Of a stretch of DNA of 6,889 nt, positions 1 through 6,552 are shown piece by piece. Under the pieces are notes generated by a model that saw nothing but the letters and a program-made list of their open reading frames with translations, was not told the DNA's origin and did no database searches. This DNA is from Dehalococcoidia bacterium (lineage in GTDB: Bacteria; Chloroflexota; Dehalococcoidia; JACPQF01): the NCBI GenBank assembly GCA_030650265.1, contig JAUSEJ010000575.1, positions 1 to 6,889 of the forward strand. The letters are read 5' to 3'. The position numbers and the translations under genes were made by a program. Positions within the stretch are counted from its first letter, which is position 1, and every line of letters starts with the position of its first letter.

Positions 1-2
1 GC

Positions 3-791
3 GCCTTCAAGGAGTTCGAGCGGCATTCACGGCTGGGTATGGTCGGCGAGGATGCCTTCTACTACGAAGTTGAGCGACTTCGCAAGGCAGGCGCCAAGTA
101 CGTCACCTTAAAGACCGGCGCCTATCGTGGTGCAGACCTGGCCAGGGCTGTCAAGTTCGCCTCAAATGCTAAGATTGACCTTCTGACTATCGACGGGGCC
201 GGTGGCGGTACTGGCATGAGCCCGTGGCGCATGATGAACGAGTGGGGCATCCCTACCATCTATCTTCAGGCCATGACTTACAGTATGCTGAAGCAACTCG
301 AAGCGAAGGGCGCATTTATTCCCGATATTGCGATGGCAGGTGGCTTCTCGCTCGAGGACCATATCTTCAAGGCGATGGCCATGGGCGCTCCTTACGTCAA
401 GGCGGTATGTATGGGCAGGGCGACGATGATTCCCGCCATGGTCGGCAGGAATCTCGACGAGTGGATGTTGGACGGCAATAAGGTGCCAAAAGATATCGCC
501 AAGTTTGGCACGACGAGAGACCAAATATATGTTGGCGCGGCGAAGCTCAAGGAAAAGTACGGAGCCGAGACCTACAAGCGCATTCCCACGGCGGCAATCG
601 GAATGTACACTTACTGTGATCGCATCGTTGGCGGCTTGCAGCAGCTTCTTGCTGGTGCGAGGAAGTTTAACCTGAATCTCATCAGCCGGAATGACCTGAT
701 CTCCCTCACTAAAGAAGGGGCAGAGGTAACAGGGCTTCCCTATGTCATGGATTCTGATAAGCAGGAAGTACAGGATATACTCGCTAGCTAG
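3..791 (+). CDS. Glutamate-synthase-like FMN-binding domain protein (C-terminal part)
   Basis: The frame is open from the window edge (first full codon at 3) to TAG at 789-791, so this is the last 262 residues of a longer protein. Its start lies outside the window. It belongs to the FMN-binding Glu_synthase domain family, a TIM-barrel fold. Visible marks are a TLKTGAYRGADL segment (the lysine that normally contacts the flavin or substrate), the loop DGAGGGTGMSPW with its GGTG at 204-215, and a later AMAGGFSLEDH glycine-rich segment, as expected for flavin phosphate binding. It differs from true glutamate synthase: where the family has the three cysteines of the [3Fe-4S] cluster, this protein has CMGRATMIPAMVG with a single cysteine. 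It resembles the 'glutamate synthase-related' paralogs of anaerobes, whose substrate is unknown to me. It is distinct from the catalytic subunit at 5056-6552. The domain assignment is firm; the reaction is not assigned. Confidence 0.85.
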   Translation, partial: AFKEFERHSRLGMVGEDAFYYEVERLRKAGAKYVTLKTGAYRGADLARAVKFASNAKIDLLTIDGAGGGTGMSPWRMMNEWGIPTIYLQAMTYSMLKQLEAKGAFIPDIAMAGGFSLEDHIFKAMAMGAPYVKAVCMGRATMIPAMVGRNLDEWMLDGNKVPKDIAKFGTTRDQIYVGAAKLKEKYGAETYKRIPTAAIGMYTYCDRIVGGLQQLLAGARKFNLNLISRNDLISLTKEGAEVTGLPYVMDSDKQEVQDILAS

Positions 792-807
792 ACCAACGCC
801 TGGTTCT

Positions 808-866
808 CACGGACTAAAGTCCGTGGCTAATCGGCACGAAAACGATTAGCCTGCCACTTCAGTGGC
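808..866. repeat. REP-like cluster of three adjacent hairpins
   Basis: Three inverted repeats lie end to end just after the first gene's stop. The first is CACGGACT (808-815) with AGTCCGTG (818-825). The second is GGCTAATCG (825-833) with CGATTAGCC (843-851), around a 9-nt loop. The third is GCCACT (853-858) with AGTGGC (861-866). All three are perfect. The first and third share the core ACTNNAGT. This architecture resembles REP/BIME elements mobilised by RAYT (IS200-like) transposases, but no transposase is in the window. No T-run follows, so it does not look like an intrinsic terminator. It could still protect mRNA 3' ends. Confidence 0.6.
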
Positions 867-923
867 TGGGGCCGAGATCGGGAGACAAGAACCGAGGTAG
901 GGACCGAGAATTCATTCCTTGTG

Positions 924-963
924 GGGGCGATGCATAGATGTGGGAACATTTCTGCATCGTCCC
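924..963 (+). promoter_or_regulatory. Long hairpin in the glnA 5' leader
   Basis: Positions 924-934 pair with 953-963 over 11 bp, including one G-U at 927/960. After a single U-C mismatch (935/952), 936-941 pair with 946-951 (six pairs, one G-U). The loop is GGGA (942-945), a GNRA-type tetraloop. The stem ends 34 nt before the TTG start of glnA and has no T-run after it, so it is not a terminator. It could be a leader control element, an RNase shield or a protein-binding site. The function is inferred; the pairing is read directly from the sequence. Confidence 0.55.
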
Positions 964-976
964 TAATACGGGAAAC

Positions 977-1001
977 CCAGTTTGAAAGGGGACAAATTTG
1001 G
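977..1001 (+). promoter_or_regulatory. glnA ribosome binding site displayed in a hairpin loop
   Basis: CCAGTTTG (977-984) can pair with CAAATTTGG (993-1001), with one bulged T (999) and one G-U pair (980/997). The 8-nt loop is AAAGGGGA (985-992), which is the only Shine-Dalgarno-like sequence upstream of glnA. The TTG start (998-1000) lies in the 3' arm and ATG 1004 just outside the stem. Spacing after the loop is 5 nt to TTG 998 and 11 nt to ATG 1004. GGGAC (989-993) is also complementary to GTCCC (959-963), part of the upstream hairpin's 3' arm, so the two structures could compete. Confidence 0.45.
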
Positions 1002-2362
1002 CAATGCTTCGTATGCCGGACCAACAATCCCTTGCCGAAGAGGCGAAGGTAAGGGTCAAACAGGATAACGTCCGATTCATCAATCTTCAGTTCACCGATG
1101 TACTCGGTATCGTAAAGAGCGTTACTATTCCCGTCCATGAGTTCGATGACGCGATCAAGCACGGTAAGTGGTTCGACGGCTCGTCCATTGAAGGCTTTGC
1201 TCGCATCGCCGAGAGCGACATGTACCTGAAGCCGGACCTGTCGACCTTTTCGGTGATTCCGTGGGAGCGCGGCGAGAATACTACTGCCCGGGTTATCTGC
1301 TGGGTCTATACGCCAAACGGCGATCTCTTTCCAGGCGACCCGAGGGCCGTGTTGGCAAGATGTCTGGACAACGCTCGCGCTCTGGGCTACGAGTATATGA
1401 CCGGGCCCGAGTTGGAGTTCTTCCTGTTCAAGACCGACGACAAGGGTGGAATCAGTCCGTTGCCCCATGACCGCGGTGGCTACTTCGATCTGTCGACCGA
1501 TCTGGCCTCCCACGTTCGAAAAGAAATGGTTAACGCCCTGATGGCACTCGGCATAAAGGTGGAGACCAGCCACCATGAGGTCGCTGCCGGCCAGCATGAG
1601 ATCGACTTCCAGTACGGAGACGCCCTGAAGACGGCGGACAATGCCCTCACCTTCAAGTTCGCCTTGAAGGCGATTGCGCAGAGGCATAATCTCCATGCCA
1701 CTTTCATGCCCAAGCCGATCTTTGGTGTGGCAGGCAACGGCATGCACGTGCATCAGAGCTTGTTCGGCGTTGGCGCCGATGAGAACCTGTTCGCCGCGCC
1801 GAACGACGAGTACGGCCTGTCCGAAATTGCCAAGCATTTCATCGCCGGCCAGCTTCTGCACGCAAGGGGCATGAGCGCCATTCTGGCGCCTCTGGTAAAC
1901 TCGTACAAGAGACTGGTACCCGGCTATGAAGCGCCGGTTTATATAAGCTGGGCCCGCATCAATCGCTCGGCTTTGATCAGGGTGCCCCGCACAAGTCCCG
2001 GTCTACTCAAAGCCACCCGCCTCGAGTTGCGCTGCCCGGATCCGAGCTGCAACCCTTACCTGACGTTTGCGGTGATGCTGGCGGCAGGCATGGACGGAAT
2101 CAAGCGGAAGCTGCCCCTACCGAAGCCGGTAGAGGAGGACCTGTACCACTTCGACGAATCTCAGTTGGCGAGGCACAACGTGGGGTCGCTGCCGGGCTCT
2201 CTCGGAGAGGCACTCGAGGAGCTAAAGAAAGACGAAGTGATCCAGGAAGCTTTGGGCGAGCATCTTTATGAGCGCTTCATCGAAGCTAAGACACAGGAGT
2301 GGAACGAGTACCGGCAGTACGTAAGCCAGTGGGAACTGGACCGTTACCTAGAGATATTTTAG
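998..2362 (+). CDS. glnA: Glutamine synthetase, type I (GSI-alpha class)
   Basis: This enzyme makes glutamine from glutamate, ammonia and ATP; it is cytoplasmic and normally a dodecamer. It has 454 residues, close to the Bacillus-type GSI-alpha length. Landmarks are FDGSSIEGF at 59-67 (D60 of the active-site latch), GPELEFFLF at 136-144 (metal ligands), SHHEVAAGQHEIDF at 191-204, the GNGMHVH segment at 246-252, and NSYKRLVPGYEAP at 301-313 with flap glutamate E311. R69 matches the arginine that in Bacillus GSI-alpha mediates glutamine feedback inhibition. The roughly 25-residue insert of adenylylated GSI-beta is absent, so control by adenylylation is unlikely. The start drawn is TTG 998, 5 nt from AAAGGGGA; ATG 1004, two codons later, is a good alternative. 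An intrinsic terminator at 2453-2493 suggests a transcript separate from the next operon. The family is certain; the exact start is not. Confidence 0.97.
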   Translation: MAMLRMPDQQSLAEEAKVRVKQDNVRFINLQFTDVLGIVKSVTIPVHEFDDAIKHGKWFDGSSIEGFARIAESDMYLKPDLSTFSVIPWERGENTTARVICWVYTPNGDLFPGDPRAVLARCLDNARALGYEYMTGPELEFFLFKTDDKGGISPLPHDRGGYFDLSTDLASHVRKEMVNALMALGIKVETSHHEVAAGQHEIDFQYGDALKTADNALTFKFALKAIAQRHNLHATFMPKPIFGVAGNGMHVHQSLFGVGADENLFAAPNDEYGLSEIAKHFIAGQLLHARGMSAILAPLVNSYKRLVPGYEAPVYISWARINRSALIRVPRTSPGLLKATRLELRCPDPSCNPYLTFAVMLAAGMDGIKRKLPLPKPVEEDLYHFDESQLARHNVGSLPGSLGEALEELKKDEVIQEALGEHLYERFIEAKTQEWNEYRQYVSQWELDRYLEIF

Positions 2363-2365
2363 CGC

Positions 2366-2443
2366 AGGGTTGAGGGTTAAGGGTGGAGGGTTGAGGAGTA
2401 CGGGGACTCCGTTCTCCACCCTCAACCCTTAACCCTCAACCCT
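2366..2443. repeat. Palindrome of heptanucleotide repeats, copy 1
   Basis: Starting 3 nt after the glnA stop, four heptads of the GGGTTGA type (variants GGGTTAA and GGGTGGA) run on the + strand. Four more lie in inverted orientation further on. The outer 19 nt (2366-2384) are a perfect inverted repeat of 2425-2443. The whole stem, 2366-2397 with 2412-2443, has only two mismatches around a 14-nt loop. Each arm has four GGG runs separated by 4 nt, the classical G-quadruplex pattern: left arm on the + strand, right arm on the - strand. A related copy is at 6551-6633. It is probably a dispersed genomic repeat, and it would give the glnA transcript a very stable 3' stem. Confidence 0.8.
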
Positions 2444-2452
2444 GATGAGTGG

Positions 2453-2493
2453 GGTCGGGCTAGGTAGCTTTCCGTAATTGCCTGACCTTTTTT
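2453..2493 (+). terminator. Rho-independent terminator after glnA
   Basis: GGTCGGGC (2453-2460) pairs with GCCTGACC (2480-2487) over 8 bp with one G-U. The loop is 19 nt. Six T residues (2488-2493) follow directly. The long loop is slightly atypical. It lies 90 nt past the glnA stop and 75 nt before the next gene, where termination of glnA would be expected. Confidence 0.6.
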
Positions 2494-2522
2494 GTACTCA
2501 TTTTTTGCCTGTCTGTTAGATT
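2492..2522 (+). promoter_or_regulatory. Weak candidate promoter for the hdrBC-glt operon
   Basis: Downstream of the terminator, an extended -10-like TGTTAGATT (2514-2522; hexamer TAGATT, 4 of 6 to consensus) is preceded by TTGTAC (2492-2497) at a long 19-nt spacing. A promoter is expected here because the terminator ends just before it. Short repeats surround it: TTGCCTG at 2478-2484 and 2505-2511, with the near-inverted CAGGCAG at 2531-2537. The match is weak and another site in 2494-2550 is possible. Confidence 0.25.
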
Positions 2523-2568
2523 GATTGCGGCAGGCAGCCATGACCTTTAGCAGAGTTGAGGTGAATCA

Positions 2569-3903
2569 ATGGCCGAATACGCGATGTTTTGGGGCTGTCA
2601 AATCCCTTCCCGTTTGCCCTTTGTCGAGAAGTCGGTTCGACTGGTCTTCGACCGATTGGGGATGACTTTTGTCGAACTTCCCGGCTTTACATGTTGCCCG
2701 GAGAAGGAGATGTTCATGACCGCAGACGAGCATCTTTGGCTTCTGTCGGCGGCGCGTAATCTGGCCCTGGTCGAACGGGAGGGCCTCGGTATCCTTTCTC
2801 CCTGCAACGGCTGCTGGAACACCTTCCGCACTGCTATGGCTATGCTGCAGTCCCGCCCGGACCTCAAGGCCAATGTGAACCGCCAACTGGCGGAGATTGG
2901 CCTCGAGTACAAGGGAACGATAAAGGCTAAGCATTTCCTCCAGTTTTGCTACGAGGATCTGGGAACGACAAAGATCAAGTCTCTGGTGAAGGCACCTCTT
3001 ACCGGAATGCGTCTGGCCACGCACAACGGCTGCCACCTTGTGCGTCCCAGTTCCGTTCTGAATTTCGACGATCCGCTTCATCCCACTAAATTCGACGCCC
3101 TGGTCGAGGCTCTCGGCGCACGCAGCGTCGATTACAAGTCGAAGATGGCCTGCTGCGGCCAGAGTTTCAACGCCGCCGATCAGCCAGAAATGTCCACCAC
3201 TCAGGCCTCTGATAAACTTTCCGAGCTTACGAAGCTGGGTGTCGACGCCCTTACCACCAACTGTCCCGCTTGCTTTATTCAGTATGATTTTCGTCAGGTG
3301 GTCATGCGCCGGCGAGGGGACGCCATCAACATGCCCGTGCTGTACTACTCGGAACTGCTGGGCCTGGCTATGGGCATAGACAAGTCAGAGTTCGGTTTCG
3401 ATCAGCACAAGACCGAGGTAGCGCCGTTCTTCGAGACTTGGGAGAAACGCAAGCAGAAGAGAGTTGCCCTCGACGAGATATTCGACCTTCCCGCCCTCCG
3501 CAAGTGTCACGAATGCGGCGCTTGCGTGAACGATTGCCCCGTGGTTAGGCTTCAGCCGCATTGGAATCCCAACACCATGATCGGGCGGGTGCTGGCCGGA
3601 GATCTGGAAGAAGTGATGGCCAGCAAGGATATCTGGCAGTGCATCGACTGCTATCTTTGTCTTGAACTCTGCCCGCAGAAGTTCGGGATGCGCCAGTTCT
3701 TCGAAACCATGAAGCAGTTGGTCCTTGAGCGGCAGGATGAGGGATCGCCGGCCGGCCTGAAAAACGCCATCAACGCCTTTATGCGTACCGGCCGTTTGGT
3801 TGAGCCATCGGAGATGCAGAGGAAGAAGCTCGGCCTGCCTGCCGGCGCCAAAGCCGATTGCCAGAACTTCCTGGAACTGATCGAGTCGTTAAAGCATCGC
3901 TAG
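2569..3903 (+). CDS. Heterodisulfide-reductase-type iron-sulfur protein, HdrB-HdrC fusion
   Basis: The 444-residue protein joins two Hdr modules. Residues 1 to about 290 are HdrB-like with two complete CCG motifs: C10, C42-C43, C79xxC82, then C155, C195-C196, C232xxC235. In HdrB these ten cysteines bind two noncubane [4Fe-4S] clusters at the disulfide-reducing site. Residues from about 300 are HdrC-like with two four-cysteine [4Fe-4S] motifs: C313, C316, C319, C323 and C358, C361, C364, C368. No membrane segment is visible, so it is probably cytoplasmic. The order B then C is the reverse of HdrD (C then B). The start is ATG 2569 with GAGGTGA (2558-2564) upstream, and HdrB proteins normally begin just before this first cysteine. 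It heads a close series with glutamate synthase subunits (15 nt to the next gene), suggesting electron delivery to them. No HdrA is in the window. Fold and clusters are clear; the substrate is not known. Confidence 0.9.
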   Translation: MAEYAMFWGCQIPSRLPFVEKSVRLVFDRLGMTFVELPGFTCCPEKEMFMTADEHLWLLSAARNLALVEREGLGILSPCNGCWNTFRTAMAMLQSRPDLKANVNRQLAEIGLEYKGTIKAKHFLQFCYEDLGTTKIKSLVKAPLTGMRLATHNGCHLVRPSSVLNFDDPLHPTKFDALVEALGARSVDYKSKMACCGQSFNAADQPEMSTTQASDKLSELTKLGVDALTTNCPACFIQYDFRQVVMRRRGDAINMPVLYYSELLGLAMGIDKSEFGFDQHKTEVAPFFETWEKRKQKRVALDEIFDLPALRKCHECGACVNDCPVVRLQPHWNPNTMIGRVLAGDLEEVMASKDIWQCIDCYLCLELCPQKFGMRQFFETMKQLVLERQDEGSPAGLKNAINAFMRTGRLVEPSEMQRKKLGLPAGAKADCQNFLELIESLKHR

Positions 3904-3918
3904 AGGAGGTGTGATTCA

Positions 3919-5046
3919 ATGAAGAAGATATTCCCCCGAATTATCTCCGCCTGTGGTCTCATTGGCTTCATGAATGCGGACAGACGAAGGGTTCCGGGCG
4001 ACGACATTATCAAATCTATCACGCTTATGCACGAGCGGTCAAATGGATTGGGTGGTGGCTTTGCCGCCTATGGCATCTATCCCGAACACCGGGATGAGTA
4101 CGCTTTCCACATCATGTATCTCAGTCACTCTGCCAAAGATGAGACCGAGAGGTACATGAACGAGGAGTTCGACATCTCGGAGGACGGCCCGATTCCCACC
4201 AGGCATGTCGACGCGATCAAGAACATACCAATTCTCTGGCGATACTTCGCGCGTCCGAAATCCCTCAGGATGAGGGACCTGGGCCTCACCGACGAGGACG
4301 ATTTCGTCCTCCAGGCCGTCATGAAGATCAACTTCGAGACGGAGGATGCCTATGTCGTCTCCAGCGGCAAGAATATGGGAGCCTTCAAAGCCGTTGGTTT
4401 TGCTGGCGATGTGGGCAAATTCTTCCGCCTCGACGAGTACGAAGCGCACATGTGGATTGCTCACGCCCGGTTCCCGACCAATACGCCGGGTTGGTGGGGG
4501 GGCGCCCACCCTTTCACGCTTTTGGACTGCTCGGTAGTTCACAACGGTGAGATTTCCTCTTATGGCATCAACCGCCGCTACCTGGAGATGTTCGGCTATA
4601 AATGCACGCTGCAAACGGATACCGAGGTGATGGCCTATCTAATAGACCTCCTCGTTCGCCGGCACAAACTTTCCATCGCCACTGCCTGCCTAGCCATGGC
4701 GGCGCCGTTCTGGAAAGATATCGACGACATGGCAGACAGCGAGCGGCAGAAGGCGAAGGCTTTGCGTATGGTCTACGGAAGTGGTCTGGTGAACGGACCC
4801 TTTGCCATCGTCTTCGGCCATAGCAAGGGAATGGTGGGCTTCAACGATCGAATCAAGCTCCGACCGATGGTGGCCGGACGAAAAGACGAGACGCTCTACG
4901 TGGCCAGCGAAGAGGCGGCCATTCGGGAGATTTGTCCCAAGCCAGACAAAGTATGGTCGCCCAAAGCCGGTGAGCCAATTATTGGCTGGCTCAGACCCGA
5001 CCCGCTGGATGACCCTGAACACCAAAGAGCAATTGTAGCTAGTTGA
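3919..5046 (+). CDS. Glutamate synthase amidotransferase subunit (class II glutaminase, GltB1 type)
   Basis: This subunit hydrolyses glutamine and passes ammonia to the FMN subunit. It is an Ntn-hydrolase class II amidotransferase of 375 residues, matching the N-terminal domain of full-length GltB. The expected nucleophile is C12 in ACGLIGFM. Other landmarks are AHARFPTNTPGWWGGAHPF at 181-199 (arginine R184 for glutamine binding), VVHNGEISSYG at 206-216 and TDTE at 233-236. Because the catalytic cysteine must be N-terminal, an 11-residue leader (MKKIFPRIISA) has to be removed, as happens with the longer GltB propeptide. No start codon lies closer to C12. A strong AGGAGGTG (3904-3911) sits right after the previous stop, 7 nt before ATG. 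The next gene begins 9 nt after this stop, so translation is probably coupled. Subunit identity is supported by the neighbouring FMN and GXGXG subunits. Confidence 0.92.
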   Translation: MKKIFPRIISACGLIGFMNADRRRVPGDDIIKSITLMHERSNGLGGGFAAYGIYPEHRDEYAFHIMYLSHSAKDETERYMNEEFDISEDGPIPTRHVDAIKNIPILWRYFARPKSLRMRDLGLTDEDDFVLQAVMKINFETEDAYVVSSGKNMGAFKAVGFAGDVGKFFRLDEYEAHMWIAHARFPTNTPGWWGGAHPFTLLDCSVVHNGEISSYGINRRYLEMFGYKCTLQTDTEVMAYLIDLLVRRHKLSIATACLAMAAPFWKDIDDMADSERQKAKALRMVYGSGLVNGPFAIVFGHSKGMVGFNDRIKLRPMVAGRKDETLYVASEEAAIREICPKPDKVWSPKAGEPIIGWLRPDPLDDPEHQRAIVAS

Positions 5047-5055
5047 GGAAGTGCG

Positions 5056-6552
5056 ATGTTAGATAGCGTATTATCACCCGAGTTTAAAGTCGTAATCGAC
5101 CGTGAAAGTTGCATTAAGTGCAAGCGCTGCGTGATGGGCTGCGGTTTCGGCACGCTCAGCTTCGCCGACCGGGTAATCGCCGATCACAGCAAGTGCGTGG
5201 CCTGCCATTACTGTGTCACCCACTGTCCGACAGGCGCCATCACAATTCAGGATTATCCGTTGGCCTACAAGCGTAACGCCAACTGGAGCGTGGGGCTGCG
5301 GAAGAACCTGTGGAAGCAATCGGAAACGGGAGGGATTCTCCTCACCGGAATGGGCAACGACCTGCCCTATCAAATCATCTGGGACCATCTGGTCCTTGAT
5401 GCTTGCCAGGTTACGAACCCTTCAATCGACCCTTTGCGGGAACCGATGGAACTCCGGACCTTTATCGGCCGCAAGCCCGATGCTCTCGAGTTCGACCACG
5501 AAGGCCGGCTGAAAACCATTCTGGAGCCCAATTTCCAATTGGAGACGCCCATTGTCTTCTCCCCCATGTCCTACGGGTCTATTAGCCTTAACGCGCAGAA
5601 AGCGCTGGCGATGGCGGCGAAAGCCAACGGCATAACCTGGAACACCGGGGAGGGAGGTCTCCACAAGGATCTCCTACCTTATGCGTCTAATGCTGTGGTG
5701 CAGGTGGCCTCGGGCCGGTTCGGCGTACACACGGGCTACCTGCAGGCGCCGGCCATGCTGGAGATCAAAGTCGGGCAGGGGGCGAAGCCGGGAATCGGTG
5801 GCCACCTACCAGGCGAGAAAGTTTCCCTCGATGTATCGGAAACGCGGATGATTCCCATGGGCACCGACGCCCTGTCGCCGGCGCCTCACCATGATATCTA
5901 CTCTATCGAGGATTTGCGCCAGCTCATTTACGCTCTGAAAGAGGCGACAGACTATCAGAAGCCGGTGGGTGTGAAGATCGCCGCCGTTCACAACGTGGCG
6001 GCCATCGCCTCAGGCATTGTCTACGCCGGAGCCGACTACGTCTATCTCGACGGATTCCGGGGAGGAACAGGAGCGGCGCCGTTGGTTATCAGGGACCACG
6101 TCGGTATTCCCATAGAGCTGGCGATTGCCGCCGTCGACGACCGGCTGCGCAAGGATGGCATTCGTCACCGGGCCTCGATCATCGCCGCCGGCAGCATCAG
6201 ATCGAGCGGCGACCTGGTCAAAGCTATCGCTCTGGGCGCCGATGCCGTGGCGATCGGCACCGCCTCGCTTCTCGCTATGGGTTGCCGCCTCTGCCAGAAG
6301 TGCCACACCGGCAATTGTTCCTGGGGCATCACGACGCAGAAGCCGGAGCTAACCCGGCGATTGGATCCTTACGTAACGGCAGAGAGGGTCTCGAACCTGG
6401 TCCGCGCCTGGAGCCATGAACTCAAAGAGGTACTCGGCGCCCTCGGCATCAACGCCGTCGAGAGTTTGCGCGGGAGCCGGGAGCGTCTGCGGGGCGTGGG
6501 CCTGGATCAGGAAACCCTGGATATTCTCGGCGTGAAGCAGGCAGGACGTTAG
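5056..6552 (+). CDS. Glutamate synthase catalytic subunit with N-terminal ferredoxin domain (archaeal GltB2 type)
   Basis: This subunit reductively aminates 2-oxoglutarate to glutamate using FMN. In 498 residues it carries a 2[4Fe-4S] ferredoxin domain (C19, C22, C25, C29 and C47, C50, C53, C57), then the FMN TIM-barrel from about 160 to 440. Barrel marks are SYGSIS at 172-177, NTGEGG at 196-201, K307 in GVKIAAVHNV, GGTGAAP at 336-342, AAGSIRSSGDL at 377-387 and GADAVAIGTA at 394-403. The cluster loop GCRLCQKCHTGNC has C410-x5-C416-x4-C421, the [3Fe-4S] spacing of GltB, plus an extra C413. The built-in ferredoxin domain and the lack of a visible GltD partner suggest a ferredoxin or iron-sulfur protein as electron donor. 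The start ATG 5056 follows AGGAAG (5046-5051), which overlaps the previous gene's stop. The stop codon itself overlaps the following heptad palindrome. Confidence 0.95.
   Translation: MLDSVLSPEFKVVIDRESCIKCKRCVMGCGFGTLSFADRVIADHSKCVACHYCVTHCPTGAITIQDYPLAYKRNANWSVGLRKNLWKQSETGGILLTGMGNDLPYQIIWDHLVLDACQVTNPSIDPLREPMELRTFIGRKPDALEFDHEGRLKTILEPNFQLETPIVFSPMSYGSISLNAQKALAMAAKANGITWNTGEGGLHKDLLPYASNAVVQVASGRFGVHTGYLQAPAMLEIKVGQGAKPGIGGHLPGEKVSLDVSETRMIPMGTDALSPAPHHDIYSIEDLRQLIYALKEATDYQKPVGVKIAAVHNVAAIASGIVYAGADYVYLDGFRGGTGAAPLVIRDHVGIPIELAIAAVDDRLRKDGIRHRASIIAAGSIRSSGDLVKAIALGADAVAIGTASLLAMGCRLCQKCHTGNCSWGITTQKPELTRRLDPYVTAERVSNLVRAWSHELKEVLGALGINAVESLRGSRERLRGVGLDQETLDILGVKQAGR

Noticed and set aside
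808..866. Intrinsic terminator or tRNA after the first gene
   Set aside because: None of the three stems is followed by a T-run, and the hairpins are strictly sequential and do not form a cloverleaf with acceptor and anticodon arms.
867..997. Known glutamine riboswitch (glnA RNA) upstream of glnA
   Set aside because: I could not line up the conserved core as I remember it; the visible structure is a simple long hairpin.
827..1861. Long open frame on the - strand, antisense to glnA (344 codons)
   Set aside because: It lies almost wholly opposite the unmistakable glutamine synthetase, has no recognisable domain, and is explained by the codon bias of the sense gene.
2366..2443. CRISPR array or telomeric repeat
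   Set aside because: The units are 7 nt with no spacers and are arranged as two inverted blocks, which fits neither a CRISPR array nor a chromosome end inside a gene cluster.
2566..3081. Open frame on the - strand opposite the HdrB domain (171 codons)
   Set aside because: The + strand frame has complete cluster motifs; the antisense product shows no family features or ribosome binding site that I can support.
4039..4614. Open frame on the - strand opposite the amidotransferase subunit (191 codons)
   Set aside because: It is a shadow of a strongly conserved sense gene with no independent evidence.
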